A stretch of DNA of 64,000 nucleotides, taken from the NCBI RefSeq assembly GCF_000801105.2, contig NC_079516.1, positions 24,465,043 through 24,529,042 on the forward strand, in the 5' to 3' direction. Below are positions 45,964 to 57,804 of the stretch, piece by piece; position 1 is the stretch's first letter; each line of letters begins with the position of its first letter. The DNA comes from Raphanus sativus. Its lineage: Eukaryota; Streptophyta; Magnoliopsida; Brassicales; Brassicaceae. A program made the position numbers and the translations under genes. Below the pieces are notes generated by a model. It worked only from the letters and a program-made list of their open reading frames with translations, was not told the DNA's origin and ran no database searches.

Positions 45964-46741
45964 TCAGGAGGAAGTTTCGGAAGAATTAAACTTAAGCGAA
46001 ACACTGTTGACGCAGTGACGCTCATCGGTAGCCGTGGGGAAACCTTCTCCTTTGAAAACATGACCTAAATGTCCATCACATTTTGAGCATGTGATCTCAA
46101 CTCTTCTCCCATCTGGCTCCAGCTGATGGATATATAAGCAATTTTTTTGTTACAACAAATCTAGCTTCTTTATACATATATGTAACATAGGTGCAAAATC
46201 ATAAAGACGGTATTAATAAGTTACGTACAGTTTGTTTAATGGCACCGGGAATAGCGTCGAAAAAGGCAGGCCAGCCACAGCCAGAGTCGAACTTGGTGGT
46301 GGACTTATAAAGAGGAGTTGCACAGCCAGCACACGCATATGTTCCTTCGTCGTACAGTTTATTATATTCTCCTTTGAATCGGGCTCTAAACCAAAAAACC
46401 ATTAAATTAATTAGGAGGACCGTCTCAGAAAAAAATATTTTTTGGAGTATTTATTCAGCGGACACATAGTAACATGTTATAGTGACTATTTGTTCGTCTG
46501 ATAAGTCTTGGACCTAAACTCAGAATAGTATCGAGATACCACCACTAGAACATTAGGGTAATCATAGTAGTTTTGAGAAACACGCAATGAAAATATAAAA
46601 AATAATTGTAGAGCTTGCTTACTCTGTGCCCTTTTCCCTGAGAACTCTAAATTGTTCAGGAGACAGAACGGCACGCCACTCATCATCTGGTTTTTGCACA
46701 GATCCAGTTGAAGGAGCTGCCAATGTTGCTGTCGTTGCCAT
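45964..46741 (-). CDS. MSRB: Peptide methionine-R-sulfoxide reductase B (cytosolic type)
   Basis: Three exons (46741-46623, 46385-46229, 46122-45964) give 144 aa. The protein reduces the R form of methionine sulfoxide in oxidised proteins using thioredoxin. Zinc is held by two CxxC pairs (C58-A-G-C61 and C104-S-K-C107). The catalytic cysteine is C129 in RHCVNS, followed by VSLKF, and C76 in SGCGWP is the likely resolving residue position. There is no transit peptide before the domain, and the length of about 140 aa fits the cytosolic MSRB5-9 group rather than plastid MSRB1/2. In Arabidopsis that group sits on chromosome 4 as tandem genes, so this copy looks like an addition to the chromosome 2-type block. 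The exact paralogue is not assigned. Confidence 0.93.
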
Positions 46742-46849
46742 GGTAAGAAGAAGCTTTTAAGGCGACAGAGAGATGGTCGTGTGTTCTGATGTCTTCTGAG
46801 AAAATGAAAAATTGATATTTGAGTGAGTAGAACTACAAAGGGGTTGGGG

Positions 46850-46857
46850 TATATATA
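46850..46857 (-). promoter_or_regulatory. TATA box of MSRB
   Basis: TATATATA on the minus strand lies about 110 bp upstream of the MSRB start codon, a normal spacing for a leader of about 75-80 nt. Confidence 0.6.
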
Positions 46858-46860
46858 CAG

Positions 46861-47853
46861 AAAACATCTTCTTATTCTGGGTGTAGAAGAGACTAAAATA
46901 TTCCTAAGAAATAAACAACTAATTAGAAAAGAAAATATAAAATAACAAGGTCACAACTCAGACATAGAGCTAGATCTTTCTTTTTTTTTGGGTAAAGAGC
47001 TAGATCTAATCGACAGACAGGAACTAGAAATTTTAAGTAGACTAGTTAAAATCAAATATATACTAATGTTCAAAGTGCTAGGTGCTACGCAAGCAGTGAC
47101 TTTCAGCTTAACGCATAAAATGCTTGATTGAACTCTTACAACTTTTTTGATTTTCTGTTAAACAAACCACATCTAATAAATGAAAAGTAAGAAGATTAAT
47201 ATTAGTTGCATGATATACTATTACAAATTTATTCATATTCGTAGTAATTAATTTTGTTGAATACTTATTGTACTAGATAGTTAATTCATTTCTTTGAGTA
47301 GTTTATTGTGTTTGGATTCTCGTAGTTTAGTTAATGCATTTACTTTTATTCATGCAAAACATTAGTAGACTTTAATCAGTAGATTGTGTCACTTGGCTCT
47401 TCTAGTGGCTGCGTTTTAATCGACCTTGGCTTGACAGAGCTGCATTGTGACATTTCTTTAGGAATTCATTGGGTTCGTTTCATGATGCCTTGTTGGTTTC
47501 CTAAGTTTGTTCTAAGGATTGATGTTGTCAGTCTTTGTTGGGTTTGTTCTGACAGTCGTCATCAGGAGACCATGGTTCGTACCTTAAAACGTCATCGGGG
47601 AGATAGGGTTTGTGCTAAATGATGTCGTCTGTTTTATCCGTTTTTTGCGGTAGTTAATCAGAAAGTTTTAGGATTTAACTGTCTACATGATTTAGTTCTT
47701 AAGTTTTTTTTTACCTTTCCTAGGACTTTAAACAATTTGTAATATTATTTTCATTGATGAATATAAGAAAAAAGAAGAAAAAAAACTCGAAGTTTCGTCA
47801 TTTCAACTGATGTGAGTTTACCATTAATGTTAACTGAATTTATTATTAGTTTC
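46861..47853. other. MSRB upstream region and possible retroposon tail
   Basis: Beyond the MSRB promoter the sequence is AT-rich. From about 47385 to 47790 it becomes more balanced and ends TTCATTGATGAATATAAGAA followed by an A-rich tract, like a non-LTR element 3' end. A 78-codon plus-strand frame (47386-47622) in it has no recognisable domain. Confidence 0.35.
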
Positions 47854-48042
47854 ATGTATTAGTTACTTTTTTTTTTTTTGAATAATCAGGAGGTGATCCG
47901 GTGGCCGTGGCCAACCGACTAATCCCCCTGAGCCCGGAACCAGCCTGCGTCTGTACTCTCAAGGGGCCTAAGTCATTCCGTTGCCAGCGCGTATCGAACC
48001 CGGGTCCGTATTGGAGCCTTATCATTAATGTATTAGTTACTT
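47854..48042 (-). mobile_element. 5'-truncated SINE with 15-bp TSD
   Basis: ATGTATTAGTTACTT occurs at 47854-47868 and 48028-48042. A T tract follows the left copy and the 160-bp body is GC-rich. On the minus strand a B-box-like GGGTTCGATACG lies near the start (complement of about 47992-48003). The A box is missing or outside the retained part. Confidence 0.8.
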
Positions 48043-48240
48043 CTCACTATATATTCCGCATACACGATTTTATCAACTGGAAGTATAATAGATCGTACCT
48101 AACATAATAATCATAATAAATAAAAAGTATAAGATCCATAGTGGTAGTGATAGCAAGTTGCAAAATGGAACCAAAATATTCTACTAAAATAAATAAATAA
48201 ATTCTACCAAAATATAATTAATACTTCTTTATATTGGTGG

Positions 48241-49550
48241 AGGGTTTGCTTTTTTTTTTTTTGGTCATCTGGTAGATTAATATTGATTTTGAACATCAAA
48301 CTTACACAAAGCCGGCTAGGAACACATTCCCACCGGAGCCAAGAGCCGGCAAGGACCTAGATCCCTCCAGAGTTAAGTTCAAACAAAACAACAAACTCCT
48401 AACTATAAACAACAGATGATTAGCTTTAGTACAGGTAAAGCCAAAGACAGACAGAGCTCGGAAGTAAAATACTCAACCTCGACCTCAACAACAAGCCAAA
48501 CTCTGTTCAAGCCTACAGGGCGATGGCTCAATAGCAATTAAAACCAACTTGAAAGGAGACCAAATGAAGCACACGTTGCAAACATCACTAAAACATAGAA
48601 TGAATCCAGAGAAGTTAAAAACCCTAACCGTTGCTGTAACACCCTTCAATTCCAACTAAAAACTCGCCATTGGACCTTGATTGGGCTCTCCACGCGCCTC
48701 ATATGTAGCGCCACATACTCATCACCACACCACAGCCAAGCCTAGAAAAGCTTCTGGAAGTCCCTTTATTAAAACAGCCGGTAGTCGGAAATTAACTACT
48801 CTAAATCCACGAAACAGATAACAACATGGTGGCAATCTACAAACCAAGAGAGCAAAAGCTCCCCAGTCCCAACCATAAACATTGCCTTTAATCCTTTCAA
48901 AACACCAGATGAGCTCACCGTAGGTCAATGCTCTGTCCCTCAAGACTCACCCGCACGGTCAAAGCAAACCGGAAGCCAAAATTGAAAAATAGCTTCGACG
49001 AAACCGAAAGCCGACTACTGCCTCCAACCACCGTTCCCTACCTCATCGAGAAGCCAGAAGAAGAAGACCCACCGCAGCGACTGAAACATCCTACCATCGG
49101 AGTTCATTCGAGTGTGAATCCCTACTCCAGAATCGCACACATATCGGGAGGAGAGCGCAAGGTCGTGGCAGCAGCAAAACGGAGACTTCATTTCAACATC
49201 TTCGAAAATGGCAACCAAACAGGAGCTAAGTAGACACAAAGAGGGCTAACTTCACCGGCGCCGGAACCCTACCAACTCGTCCACAACCACCGCACAGAAG
49301 CCACCGCGACCCCAGCCCACCGCTACTCCAACCCAGCTTGAGCAAACAAAGATCTGAACCACAATCCAACCAAATCTTCTTGCTAAAACTAGATCTGAAG
49401 CCAAAACATTGAAGACATCAAAAGAGAAAATCCACAAGACTATAAGCAGAGATGAACGGGATTGCTCCCGACGGCGGCGAGATAACGCCAAACCGCCGGA
49501 GCAGAAAGAAAACACGACGACGGCGGCTCTTTGCGACTAGGGTTTGCTCG
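48241..49550 (-). mobile_element. Sadhu-like non-autonomous retroposon
   Basis: A T tract (48250-48263) marks a poly(A) tail for a minus-strand element. AGGGTTTGCT occurs at both ends (about 48242 and 49538), a possible 10-bp target duplication. The 1.3-kb body is GC-richer than its surroundings and has several short minus-strand frames (such as 49252-49515) but no RT. On the minus strand the tail before the A tract reads AATATTAATCTACCAGATGACC. The layout resembles Sadhu retroposons of Arabidopsis, a comparison from memory. Confidence 0.5.
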
Positions 49551-49703
49551 AGAGAAAAAAAAAAGCACGATCTATTCTCCAGCCTCACGTTCTCTTTGTT
49601 TATCTTTTGTTTGAAAGGTTTGTTTCATTTCTTCAAATGACATTTACATTCTTAGAAAAAAAAACTAAAATAGTGGAAGCATGTTAGCAGTTTGTTATGT
49701 GAA

Positions 49704-50344
49704 ATCTTTGTTGGGGTAAAGATCCCACATTGGAAATATGAATGGGACATGAGTAATATATAAGGGACTGAGTCACACCACTAATAGCCAATTGGTTTTA
49801 AGTTGGAAGCCTTTAATTAACATGAATCTAATATGGTATCAGAGCGGTCGATCCTTGTGGATCAAAGTTAAATTAAAAAAAGTCACCCGATATTGGGCCA
49901 CTCCGTGGATGGTATTCCCACAGTTGTCCACGCATGTGCGTGAAGGGGAGTGTTGATGAATAAAGTTCCACATCGGTAGGGGCCAATCCACTAATTGCCA
50001 ATTGGTTTTAAGTGGAAGCCCAAGAAACTTATCATGGTATTAGAGCGGGCTCATACCCTGACCCATTAATCCGGCCCGGATAGTGACCCGATCAACCCAT
50101 TAGCTGATGGCCCAGAGAAGGCTCAGTTCTTCAAGATAGCTAGAAAAAGAGCATTATCTCGGAGGGGTATGATAGATTCGCGAGATTAATGGTTGTACGC
50201 ACCATTATCTCGAGGGAGGGTATTGGGTAAAGATCCCATATTGGAAATATGAATGGGACATGAGTAATAGGACTTGAGTCACACCACTAATAGCCAATTG
50301 ATTTTAAATTGGAAGCTTTTAATTAACCTGAATCTAATAATCTC
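49704..50344 (+). mobile_element. TRIM-type miniature LTR retrotransposon with a third LTR-like segment
   Basis: LTRs at 49709-49833 and 50221-50339 share GGGTAAAGATCCCA and the following bases. The 5-bp flanks are ATCTT (49704-49708) and ATCTC (50340-50344). A primer site TGGTATCAGAGC follows the first LTR at 49834, complementary to plant initiator tRNA-Met, and a purine tract (GAGGGAGGG) precedes the second. Inside, 49951-50034 is a different LTR-like segment followed by its own primer-like TGGTATTAGAGC at 50035. There is no ORF. Confidence 0.82.
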
Positions 50345-51960
50345 CAATGTGAATAATTAATTTGATTGAGGAGAATTAAAATTATGTGAAAGGAAGATGA
50401 GTCTTTGTTATCAAATTTGCTCTTTCTCGAGAGATGGTTAACATGTTTACATCTATCATCAACGTTTTGTTCCGAAACTAGGTTTATTATGTGGGGAGGA
50501 CCGTTTTTATAAATTATCAAAGTTCACTATTATTACTTTCAATAATTTTTAAAATGCACAAAATTAAATTAAAATATTTATAGATGTTTTTACTATGGTT
50601 ACCTAATTTATTTGATATTATAATTTTTTTTTTATTTTACAGTTTCTACAGCATATAAAACAAAGATGTAGAGTTTTTTTCTAAAATACATAAAAAAAAA
50701 TTTGCTTTAGTTTTTTTGCTGTAACTTTAAAAGTAAAGCTAAAGCATGATTGATAAAAAATAATAAAAATTTGTTGTAGGTTTTAACTTTCAAAAATAAA
50801 GCTAAAACATGATTGGTAAAATTTAGTAATTTAAAAATAAATAAAGTTAAAGTAGAGAGATACAACCCAACCAATCATCACATTGTATCATATTTCAGAA
50901 GTACTGAGATTTATAATTTAATAATCTTGAAGTCAGAATTAAAAAAAACTCACTGCATCTTTCAGTTAAGAACTTAAAACTAAAAACAAATGACATGTGA
51001 ATATATTCTGTATTTCAGATAATTATAACTCAACTAGGCTAATAACTTTATAAAAGAAATTAATTAAATGTGTAGTGGTCAGAAATATGCCAAAAGAGTG
51101 GTTGGAAATCAGAAAAAAAAGTGATCCTGCCATTTTAATAGTTGGAAATTAACATAACTCTCTTAGAATAACGACACATTGTGTATGAGTTTGATGTCTC
51201 TATTTATTTTAGAAAGAATTGGTAAAATAATAGTTTGTCCCATTAAAATTTTGTGATAGGTAATTAATTATCAGATTATGATTTAAATGGGAAATTCGAG
51301 AAAAGACACACTTAGAATTTGAGCTTTTCTCCCTAAGACTTATCTAATTTTTTTTTATCCTATTAAAAATTAATTAATGTTAATACCATTATATCCCTAA
51401 ATTAATTTAAATTAAATTTAGTTAAAATGAGAGAATATTTGTTATTTGTTCCCAGCGGTGACTCGAACCCAAAACAACAAGCCGCTGTAAACCCGGAACT
51501 TTGTGGTTTGTCATTTATAAAATCTTATATATATATATATATATATCATTTATAAAATCTTATATATATATATATATATATATATTTAGACCTTTTTATG
51601 ACCTTTCATTATTCATATAATAATATATATATTTAGTAAAATAATAATAATATATATTAATAAAGTAATATATACATATGTATATATATTATGATTCAAA
51701 ATTAATATATTATTTATTATACAGTATTATTTTTTTATATTTTCTATACAATAAAATTTTGTATTAATACAAAATTTAGAATCTCTATAGATCCAAAATT
51801 ATTTTAATAAATTTATTTATTTTTGTAAAACATGATAGTTTTTAGTAGGATATTTGTTAGTTTTCATACCAATTAGGAAGAATACTAATAATATATAAAG
51901 AATACTAATAATAAATGGAAATTCTAATAAATTAAAATAAATATGATGGAAACGAAAGAG
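50345..51960. other. AT-rich intergenic DNA
   Basis: Mostly AT-rich. (AT)n tracts at 51522-51545 and 51562-51585 share flanks (TCATTTATAAAATCTTATAT twice). A weak tRNA-like B-box complement (GTGACTCGAACCC, about 51459) suggests a SINE fragment without clear borders. No gene is seen. Confidence 0.45.
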
Positions 51961-51992
51961 GAGGAAAGAACGTTGTCTTCTCCGACGTGGTA

Positions 51993-52250
51993 TGGCTAAT
52001 CCTGACCTCCAATCATCTTCTTTAGCTCTTCATCATCGTGTTCTGCTACGTGTTGGCTTTGTCTCATCGAATTTGTGGTCATACTATGTTCCAATCGCTT
52101 CGACCAAGCTTCTTCCACGCCGTTAACTCGCGATGTTACTTCTCCGTCTCATATCCGAAGGCTTCAATCTCGTCGTACTCTCAGCTTCACTCCACTGTCC
52201 CCGTTACTTCAAAATCAGCCTTTGTTGAAGAGCAACAATGGCCAGTTTGA
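51993..52250 (+). pseudogene. First-exon-like fragment with organelle-targeting composition
   Basis: A GC-balanced island in AT-rich DNA. One frame from 52088 reads MFQSLRPSFFHAVNSRCYFS and continues Ser/Arg/Thr-rich to SAFVEEQQWPV and TGA at 52248-52250, the look of a mitochondrial or plastid transit peptide. Another frame starts at an ATG at 51993. No downstream exon of any family is evident, so it is probably an isolated exon fragment. I do not recognise the parent gene. Confidence 0.35.
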
Positions 52251-52259
52251 GTAATTTTG

Positions 52260-53909
52260 TAAGACAGGTCTTCAAACTTTTGACTAATCACGGATTTTTC
52301 CCGTAACTTTCTTTTTGTACATATCACTCCTCCTGTTAATTCCAAAACTTTAAATTGTGCAATCTAGACCAGAAAGTATTCCAATTTTCACTCCAGGTCC
52401 CTGAATTTTCTATTGTTTTAATGTTTTCTCCAATACTTCTAATTTTACAGAAATATCCTTATGATTTAGCCATAAGCTTCCAAACGTGTACATTTGACCC
52501 TATTATATGAAAATGCAATATATACAAAAATCAGAAATTAATCATGGATTAATCAAGGATTATTTTCAGATTTTTATTATACTTGACAGTATATAAACTG
52601 GAATACACAATTACATATCACGGTAGCGTGAATCATGTGTGGTCTAGTGACTTGCGTGTGTAGTTTTCTCTTGAATAATTAGGGTTCGAGTGAAAGAAAG
52701 AGCAGTTCTGATGATTTTTTTACCTGAGAGAAAAGATATTGTGCGAGATTTATGATATATTTTTTTGTAGATTTAGAAAATATATTAACCGAAATATGGA
52801 ATTTTCCATATTTTAGTGATTTGGCTATAATATGTATTCTATGTTGTGCAAAACACTGTAAAGAGAGTGAGAAGTTTATTCTTCCGTAGGCGTAACATAA
52901 GGTAAAAGGCAGAAAATGTATTAAACAAGAAAAGGTAAATCGTAGAGTCGTGGCTATAAGTTGTAATAAAGCTACATGTGTAATAACAACATCTTGCTAG
53001 AATAAAACCTAAAGAATTCTAGGTGAGATATAATACATAAGAAATTTTTGTTTGCATTATATACCTAGGATAGATTTATGTATAATACTTAGTATTCGAT
53101 TTAAAACTAAATAGATGGTTAGAATAAATATTCTATCCCCAACTAGAACATATAATAAAATATAATTCCACTATTTTTTAAAGACTGTTAAACATATAAA
53201 TAGTCATACTTATTATTCTAAAATTCTAATAATTTACACTTTTTATATTTCTAAAATCTAGTTTACTATTTTTCCATTACAGAAGGATAAAATCTGTCCA
53301 AAATGACCAAAAATATTAAAAGTTCTAAAGAGACTAACCAAAGTTAAGAGTGTCTCTTTTTCCATTTTTTCTTTTAAATAATGTTTAATACAACACTTCT
53401 TAATAAATTGAATTTAATTTTAATTAAAATAGAAATTCCATTAATCAGTGCAACTACTACAATATCCTTAACACCAAATTTCACATAGATATGAACTATG
53501 ATGTGTTTCACATAGATATAAACTATGATGCGTAGAACAGATAGTAAGAGAAAATAGATTATGAAATACAATAGAGAAAATGATAATCTGTGCGCATGCG
53601 CGAAATGAGTTTGTTATACTAATATTTGTTTATTAAATGGTTTTAACATTTTGCAATATTACAATCTTTATTGATTTTAAAATGACGATTACAAATGTTA
53701 ATCTCTTGAATATATCATTGTTGCTGAAGAATTAATGTATTACAGCTCATTTAGTTATTTTAAAGACTTCATATGCACAAAAAGAAATTAAGTTACACAA
53801 ATCACCAAAACCAGATAGGCAACATCGACTGTAAAATGACGAAAGGGGGTTAGGTTTTCAGCTCTAGATTTGTTTACTATATTGACTCCCCATAACTGAT
53901 TTAGTTTTC
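52260..53909. other. AT-rich intergenic DNA
   Basis: No supported coding frame. A direct repeat of a TTTCACATAGATATGAACTA-type word lies near 53480 and 53505. Nothing else stands out. Confidence 0.45.
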
Positions 53910-54790
53910 GAGTAATTCTTGGGTTCACTCCCTAGGTGAACCTATAGGTTAACCCACCAATAGGATTTCACTATTTCATATTTAGTATCTTTTAAAAAAG
54001 GAAACAAAATATTGTCAAGTTATATTATATTTTTTTCAAAATTAAAAGATAAAAACTCAAGAATTAAAATAAAAAATAATAGTTGTTGCAAAAACAATAT
54101 TTAAAAAAACAATAATACCATCAGCAAAATACTAAACCCTAAACTCTAAATCTTAAACCCTAAACCCTTGGGTAAATCCGGAACCCTTGGGTAAATATTA
54201 AATCCTTGAATTTTTTTAAAAATAATTTTAATACGGTCAGCAAAACACTAAACCTTAAACCTTAAATAATATATCCTAAACCCTCAGGTAAATATTAAAC
54301 CCTTGGATAAATCTTAAATCTTTGAGATTTATCCAATGGTTTAATATTTACCCAAGAGTTGAGGGTATAGTATTTAGGGTTTAGGGTTTAGTAATACGGT
54401 CAACAAAACTTTAAACCTTAAACTCTAAATAATATACCCTAAACCCTCAGATATTAAACCCTTGGATAAATCTTAAATCTTTGAGATTCATCCAATGGTT
54501 TAATATTTACCCAAGGGTTGAGGGTATAGTATTTAGTGTTTAGGGTTTAGTAATTAGGGTTTAGGGTTTAGTGTTTTGTCGATGAGATTAAAATTATATT
54601 TTCTAAAAAAGAATTTTTGTTTTGAACTAGTATTATTTTTTATTTATTTTTATCTTTTAATTTAAAAAAACATAAACTAACTTGACAATATTTTGTTTTC
54701 TTTTTTAAAAGATATTGAGTATAAAATAGTGAAATTCTATTGGTTGGTGAATCTATAGGTTCACCTTGGGAGTGAACCCAAGAATTACTC
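53910..54790. mobile_element. MULE-type foldback element with telomere-like interior
   Basis: The ends are inverted repeats of more than 100 bp: GAGTAATTCTTGGGTTCACT at 53910 is mirrored up to 54790. Nine-bp flanks TTAGTTTTC (53901-53909) and TTAATTTTC (54791-54799) fit a Mutator-like 9-bp duplication with one change. The interior is full of CCCTAAA and TTTAGGG-like words in both orientations. Confidence 0.75.
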
Positions 54791-54799
54791 TTAATTTTC

Positions 54800-56045
54800 T
54801 ACCTCTATAAAATTGTGCATTTGTTCTCGTTTATGTTTCACTGATATGATTTTTGTTTCTTTTTTTTTTAATTTATTATGTGAAATACATAAGTGCTAAT
54901 TTAAAAAGATGAGCATCTGTAAAAGTTAGTTGCACTCCAGAATCCAGATACATAAAAACTACCGAAAACTGTATTCATAGATTAGTGTTCAAATCTAATA
55001 TATAAAGTTGTTATAAAATATAATTTTAGACTATAAATATAAATATATGTCTAGTATATATAAACCAGTTCGGTCTAATAATCTAAAAGTATATTTTACT
55101 TATTTTATTAACTTACGCTTTTAAATAAAATTTAATATTTTTATTAATTATCTAGGTGTCACTTCAATTGGTGGTAAAATGTGTGGTGAATTTAAAATTT
55201 CACCATATGAAGTAAACTTAACTTTTTGTTGTTTTGACTCGTGGTCATTTGCGTTCCAAAAAGAAGTTTTCGTGATCATTTAAACTAATAACTTTTATCA
55301 GTTCATTCATACTGTTGATTAGTCTTTCCTTGAGCGGATGTCTTAAAATGATCTATTTAAAAAAAAATTATCTACCAAAAAGCATAAGATGTAAATGTAA
55401 TAAAATACATGTAACTATTAGATATAAAATAGAAAATTTTGGTACAATAACATTATATAATATTTTTTGTAGATGTACAATGTTAATGATATTTTAATCA
55501 TACAGATGGACCAAATATCTAATTATATACCAAAACCGCAATTTGATGTTAACTAGATTCTAATCCATTCATAAAATGCGCTGAATTATTATTTTTATTT
55601 ATACAAATTTTATTTAATAATAGTTGTACTTTTAAACATGCCTTATATTATTAAGCTTTGTGCATAACTTATGTCGAAATTTGAATATATAATTTACTTT
55701 AACTGTTTTCTCAGATGGACTACACTTTTGACTTTAAAGAAGATTTGATGTGTTATACATGGATTATCTTATATCACAACATGAAGCAAAGCTTTATTTT
55801 GAGATGCCAAATATATTCATTGTTAGGGCTTGTGAAAAATAATTTATTCTACAAACTGTAAAAATATATTTATCATAAAATAAATTATGTTCTAATTCGT
55901 GTTACAATGCGTAATCATAATTTAACAAATATTATAATTTTTTTTTAATAAAATACTCATTATAAGATTAATATATATTGTATTGAAACGTATTTTATTA
56001 TAAATAATATATATTGATATACATATACATATATATATATGTTTA
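54800..56045. other. AT-rich intergenic DNA
   Basis: AT-rich with short homopolymers. The 60-codon frame at 55315-55497 has no domain. Nothing else is visible. Confidence 0.5.
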
Positions 56046-57033
56046 TCCTCTAATCTATATTTGAGAAGTGATTTTGACATGTGTATCACCATATTAATTT
56101 TGAAAGAAAAATGATGACACACTAACATTGATAACATGGATTGGAGTAAATTATGACATGGATATTTACATTTAGTGTTGATTTATATTTAAGATAATAA
56201 TATGGTAATAACTTATAGATAATTATGACATATTTATATTTAAGGTAAGTTTTTTAAAATATGGTAATAACTTATATATCATAATTAATATAACAATAAA
56301 TAATAAATTAAATAGAAATATAATAATAATTAAAATTTCGAAATATTATTTAGCTATATTTTTATAGTATATAATTTTTATTACAAAAACAATTCTTCAA
56401 AATACTATGCATTTAAAAAAGAATAATTTTCTTTAAATAATGACATGTACATTTACATTTATTGTTGATTTGTATTTTTAGTAAGTTTTTAAAATATGGT
56501 AATAACTCATAGATCATCATTAATATAGTAATAAATAATATAATGTTATAAATAGATATATAATATTATTTTGGAATTTTAAAATTTAATTCTATTTTAT
56601 AATTATTATTAGTAAAACAATTCTTGAAAATTATACAGTTTTTACATGTAATTTTCTAATCTCAATATTATTAGTTTATTTTTAATATCCATAAATTTTA
56701 GAAAATTATTTAGTTTTATGTTTTTATAATTATACACTTAACAAATTTTCTTTTACATTTACAAAATTTGATTTAATATATTTTAACAAAAATATATAAA
56801 TTAAAGAATATTTCAAAATTGTAATTTTAAATATATTATATATTACCAAATATACATTTAATAAAAATATTTTTTAATCTTAAATTTTTACATATGATTA
56901 AATTAATATTATAAATTGTAAGCAAATAATAAAATAAAAATTAACAAAATCAAAAATTAACAAAATTTATATTTTAAAATAAATTTAAATTTTAAAACTT
57001 TTATTTCTGCACATGGTGCAGGAAAACACCTTG
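56046..57033 (+). mobile_element. Non-autonomous Helitron 5 (1.0 kb)
   Basis: It starts TCCTCTAATCTATATTTGAG after an A. It ends with a perfect hairpin TGCAC-ATG-GTGCA (57008-57020), GGAAAACACC and CTTG (57030-57033) before a T. The usual CTRR is changed to CTTG. Both ends are like Helitron 3, and the interior contains repeated ACATTTA, TGACATG and GGTAATAACTTATA words. Confidence 0.62.
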
Positions 57034-57660
57034 TTATAATTATATAATTAAATTATAAATTATATACATGTGACTAAATGATATTCTAACATAACAATTA
57101 ATTTATTTAACATGTCATGTATTCTTTCTAGTTTTATATTATATATCATTTCGAGCGGACATCAACTTAGTCAATTATCTAGGTTTCTTGAGTGTAGAAA
57201 ATATATAAAAACTAAAAAATTTTAATCAAAATTTAGAAAAAAAAATAAAAAGATAAATTATATGTTTGTCTGTATCATTTAAGTTAATATCTCGTATGAT
57301 ACTATTTGAATTGGATTGATTTTTCACATACAACATTTTTTTGACAACCATATGATATAATTCAATACCAACGTAGGATAAATACCAAAAAAAATGAAAA
57401 TATTCAGACAGTCAAAACAATTGTTAGACGCGAATGAATCAGTTAAACTGAAAGACCATAGCATCCCAACCACAGTGACTCTATATACCAATTTATCCCA
57501 CAACATATTATTTCATATACATACAAATTAAACAAACTCTATAATCAACGAAAACATTCACTCCACACAAACACAAGCATAACATTCTACTGCTATTAAT
57601 ATAGAAATTTTATCTATCACAAACCACAAGAACCAGGCTTATGAGTTCTACAGACGTCTG
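57034..57660. other. AT-rich intergenic DNA
   Basis: No recognisable gene or terminus. The 60-codon minus-strand frame (57324-57506) has no domain. Confidence 0.5.
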
Positions 57661-57661
57661 A

Positions 57662-57804
57662 AAGTATATTTACTTCTCGGATGAGGAATGTGAGATTCAG
57701 GTTTTCAAGCTAGAAGAAGGGAGTTAAGTGAGTTGTTTCTAGAAGTTTGTTTAGGTCAAAGTTACTTTCTTATGGATGAATGTTGTCGACAAGGCAGTGT
57801 GAAG
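57662..57804 (+). pseudogene. DUF295-type F-box protein fragment
   Basis: The plus strand reads YIYFSDEECEIQVFKLEEGS and then a TAA. After a one-base shift it continues ELFLEVCLGQSYFLMDECCRQ, matching the C-terminal part of Brassicaceae DUF295 F-box proteins as I recall them. The frameshift, the stop and the missing N terminus make it a pseudogene fragment. Confidence 0.6.

Noticed and set aside
51446..51500. SINE with a B-box-like GTGACTCGAACCC
   Set aside because: No A box at a suitable distance, no poly(A) tract and no flanking duplication were found.
54120..54580. Interstitial telomere
   Set aside because: CCCTAAA-like words are scattered, impure and inverted within a transposon; there is no uninterrupted array.
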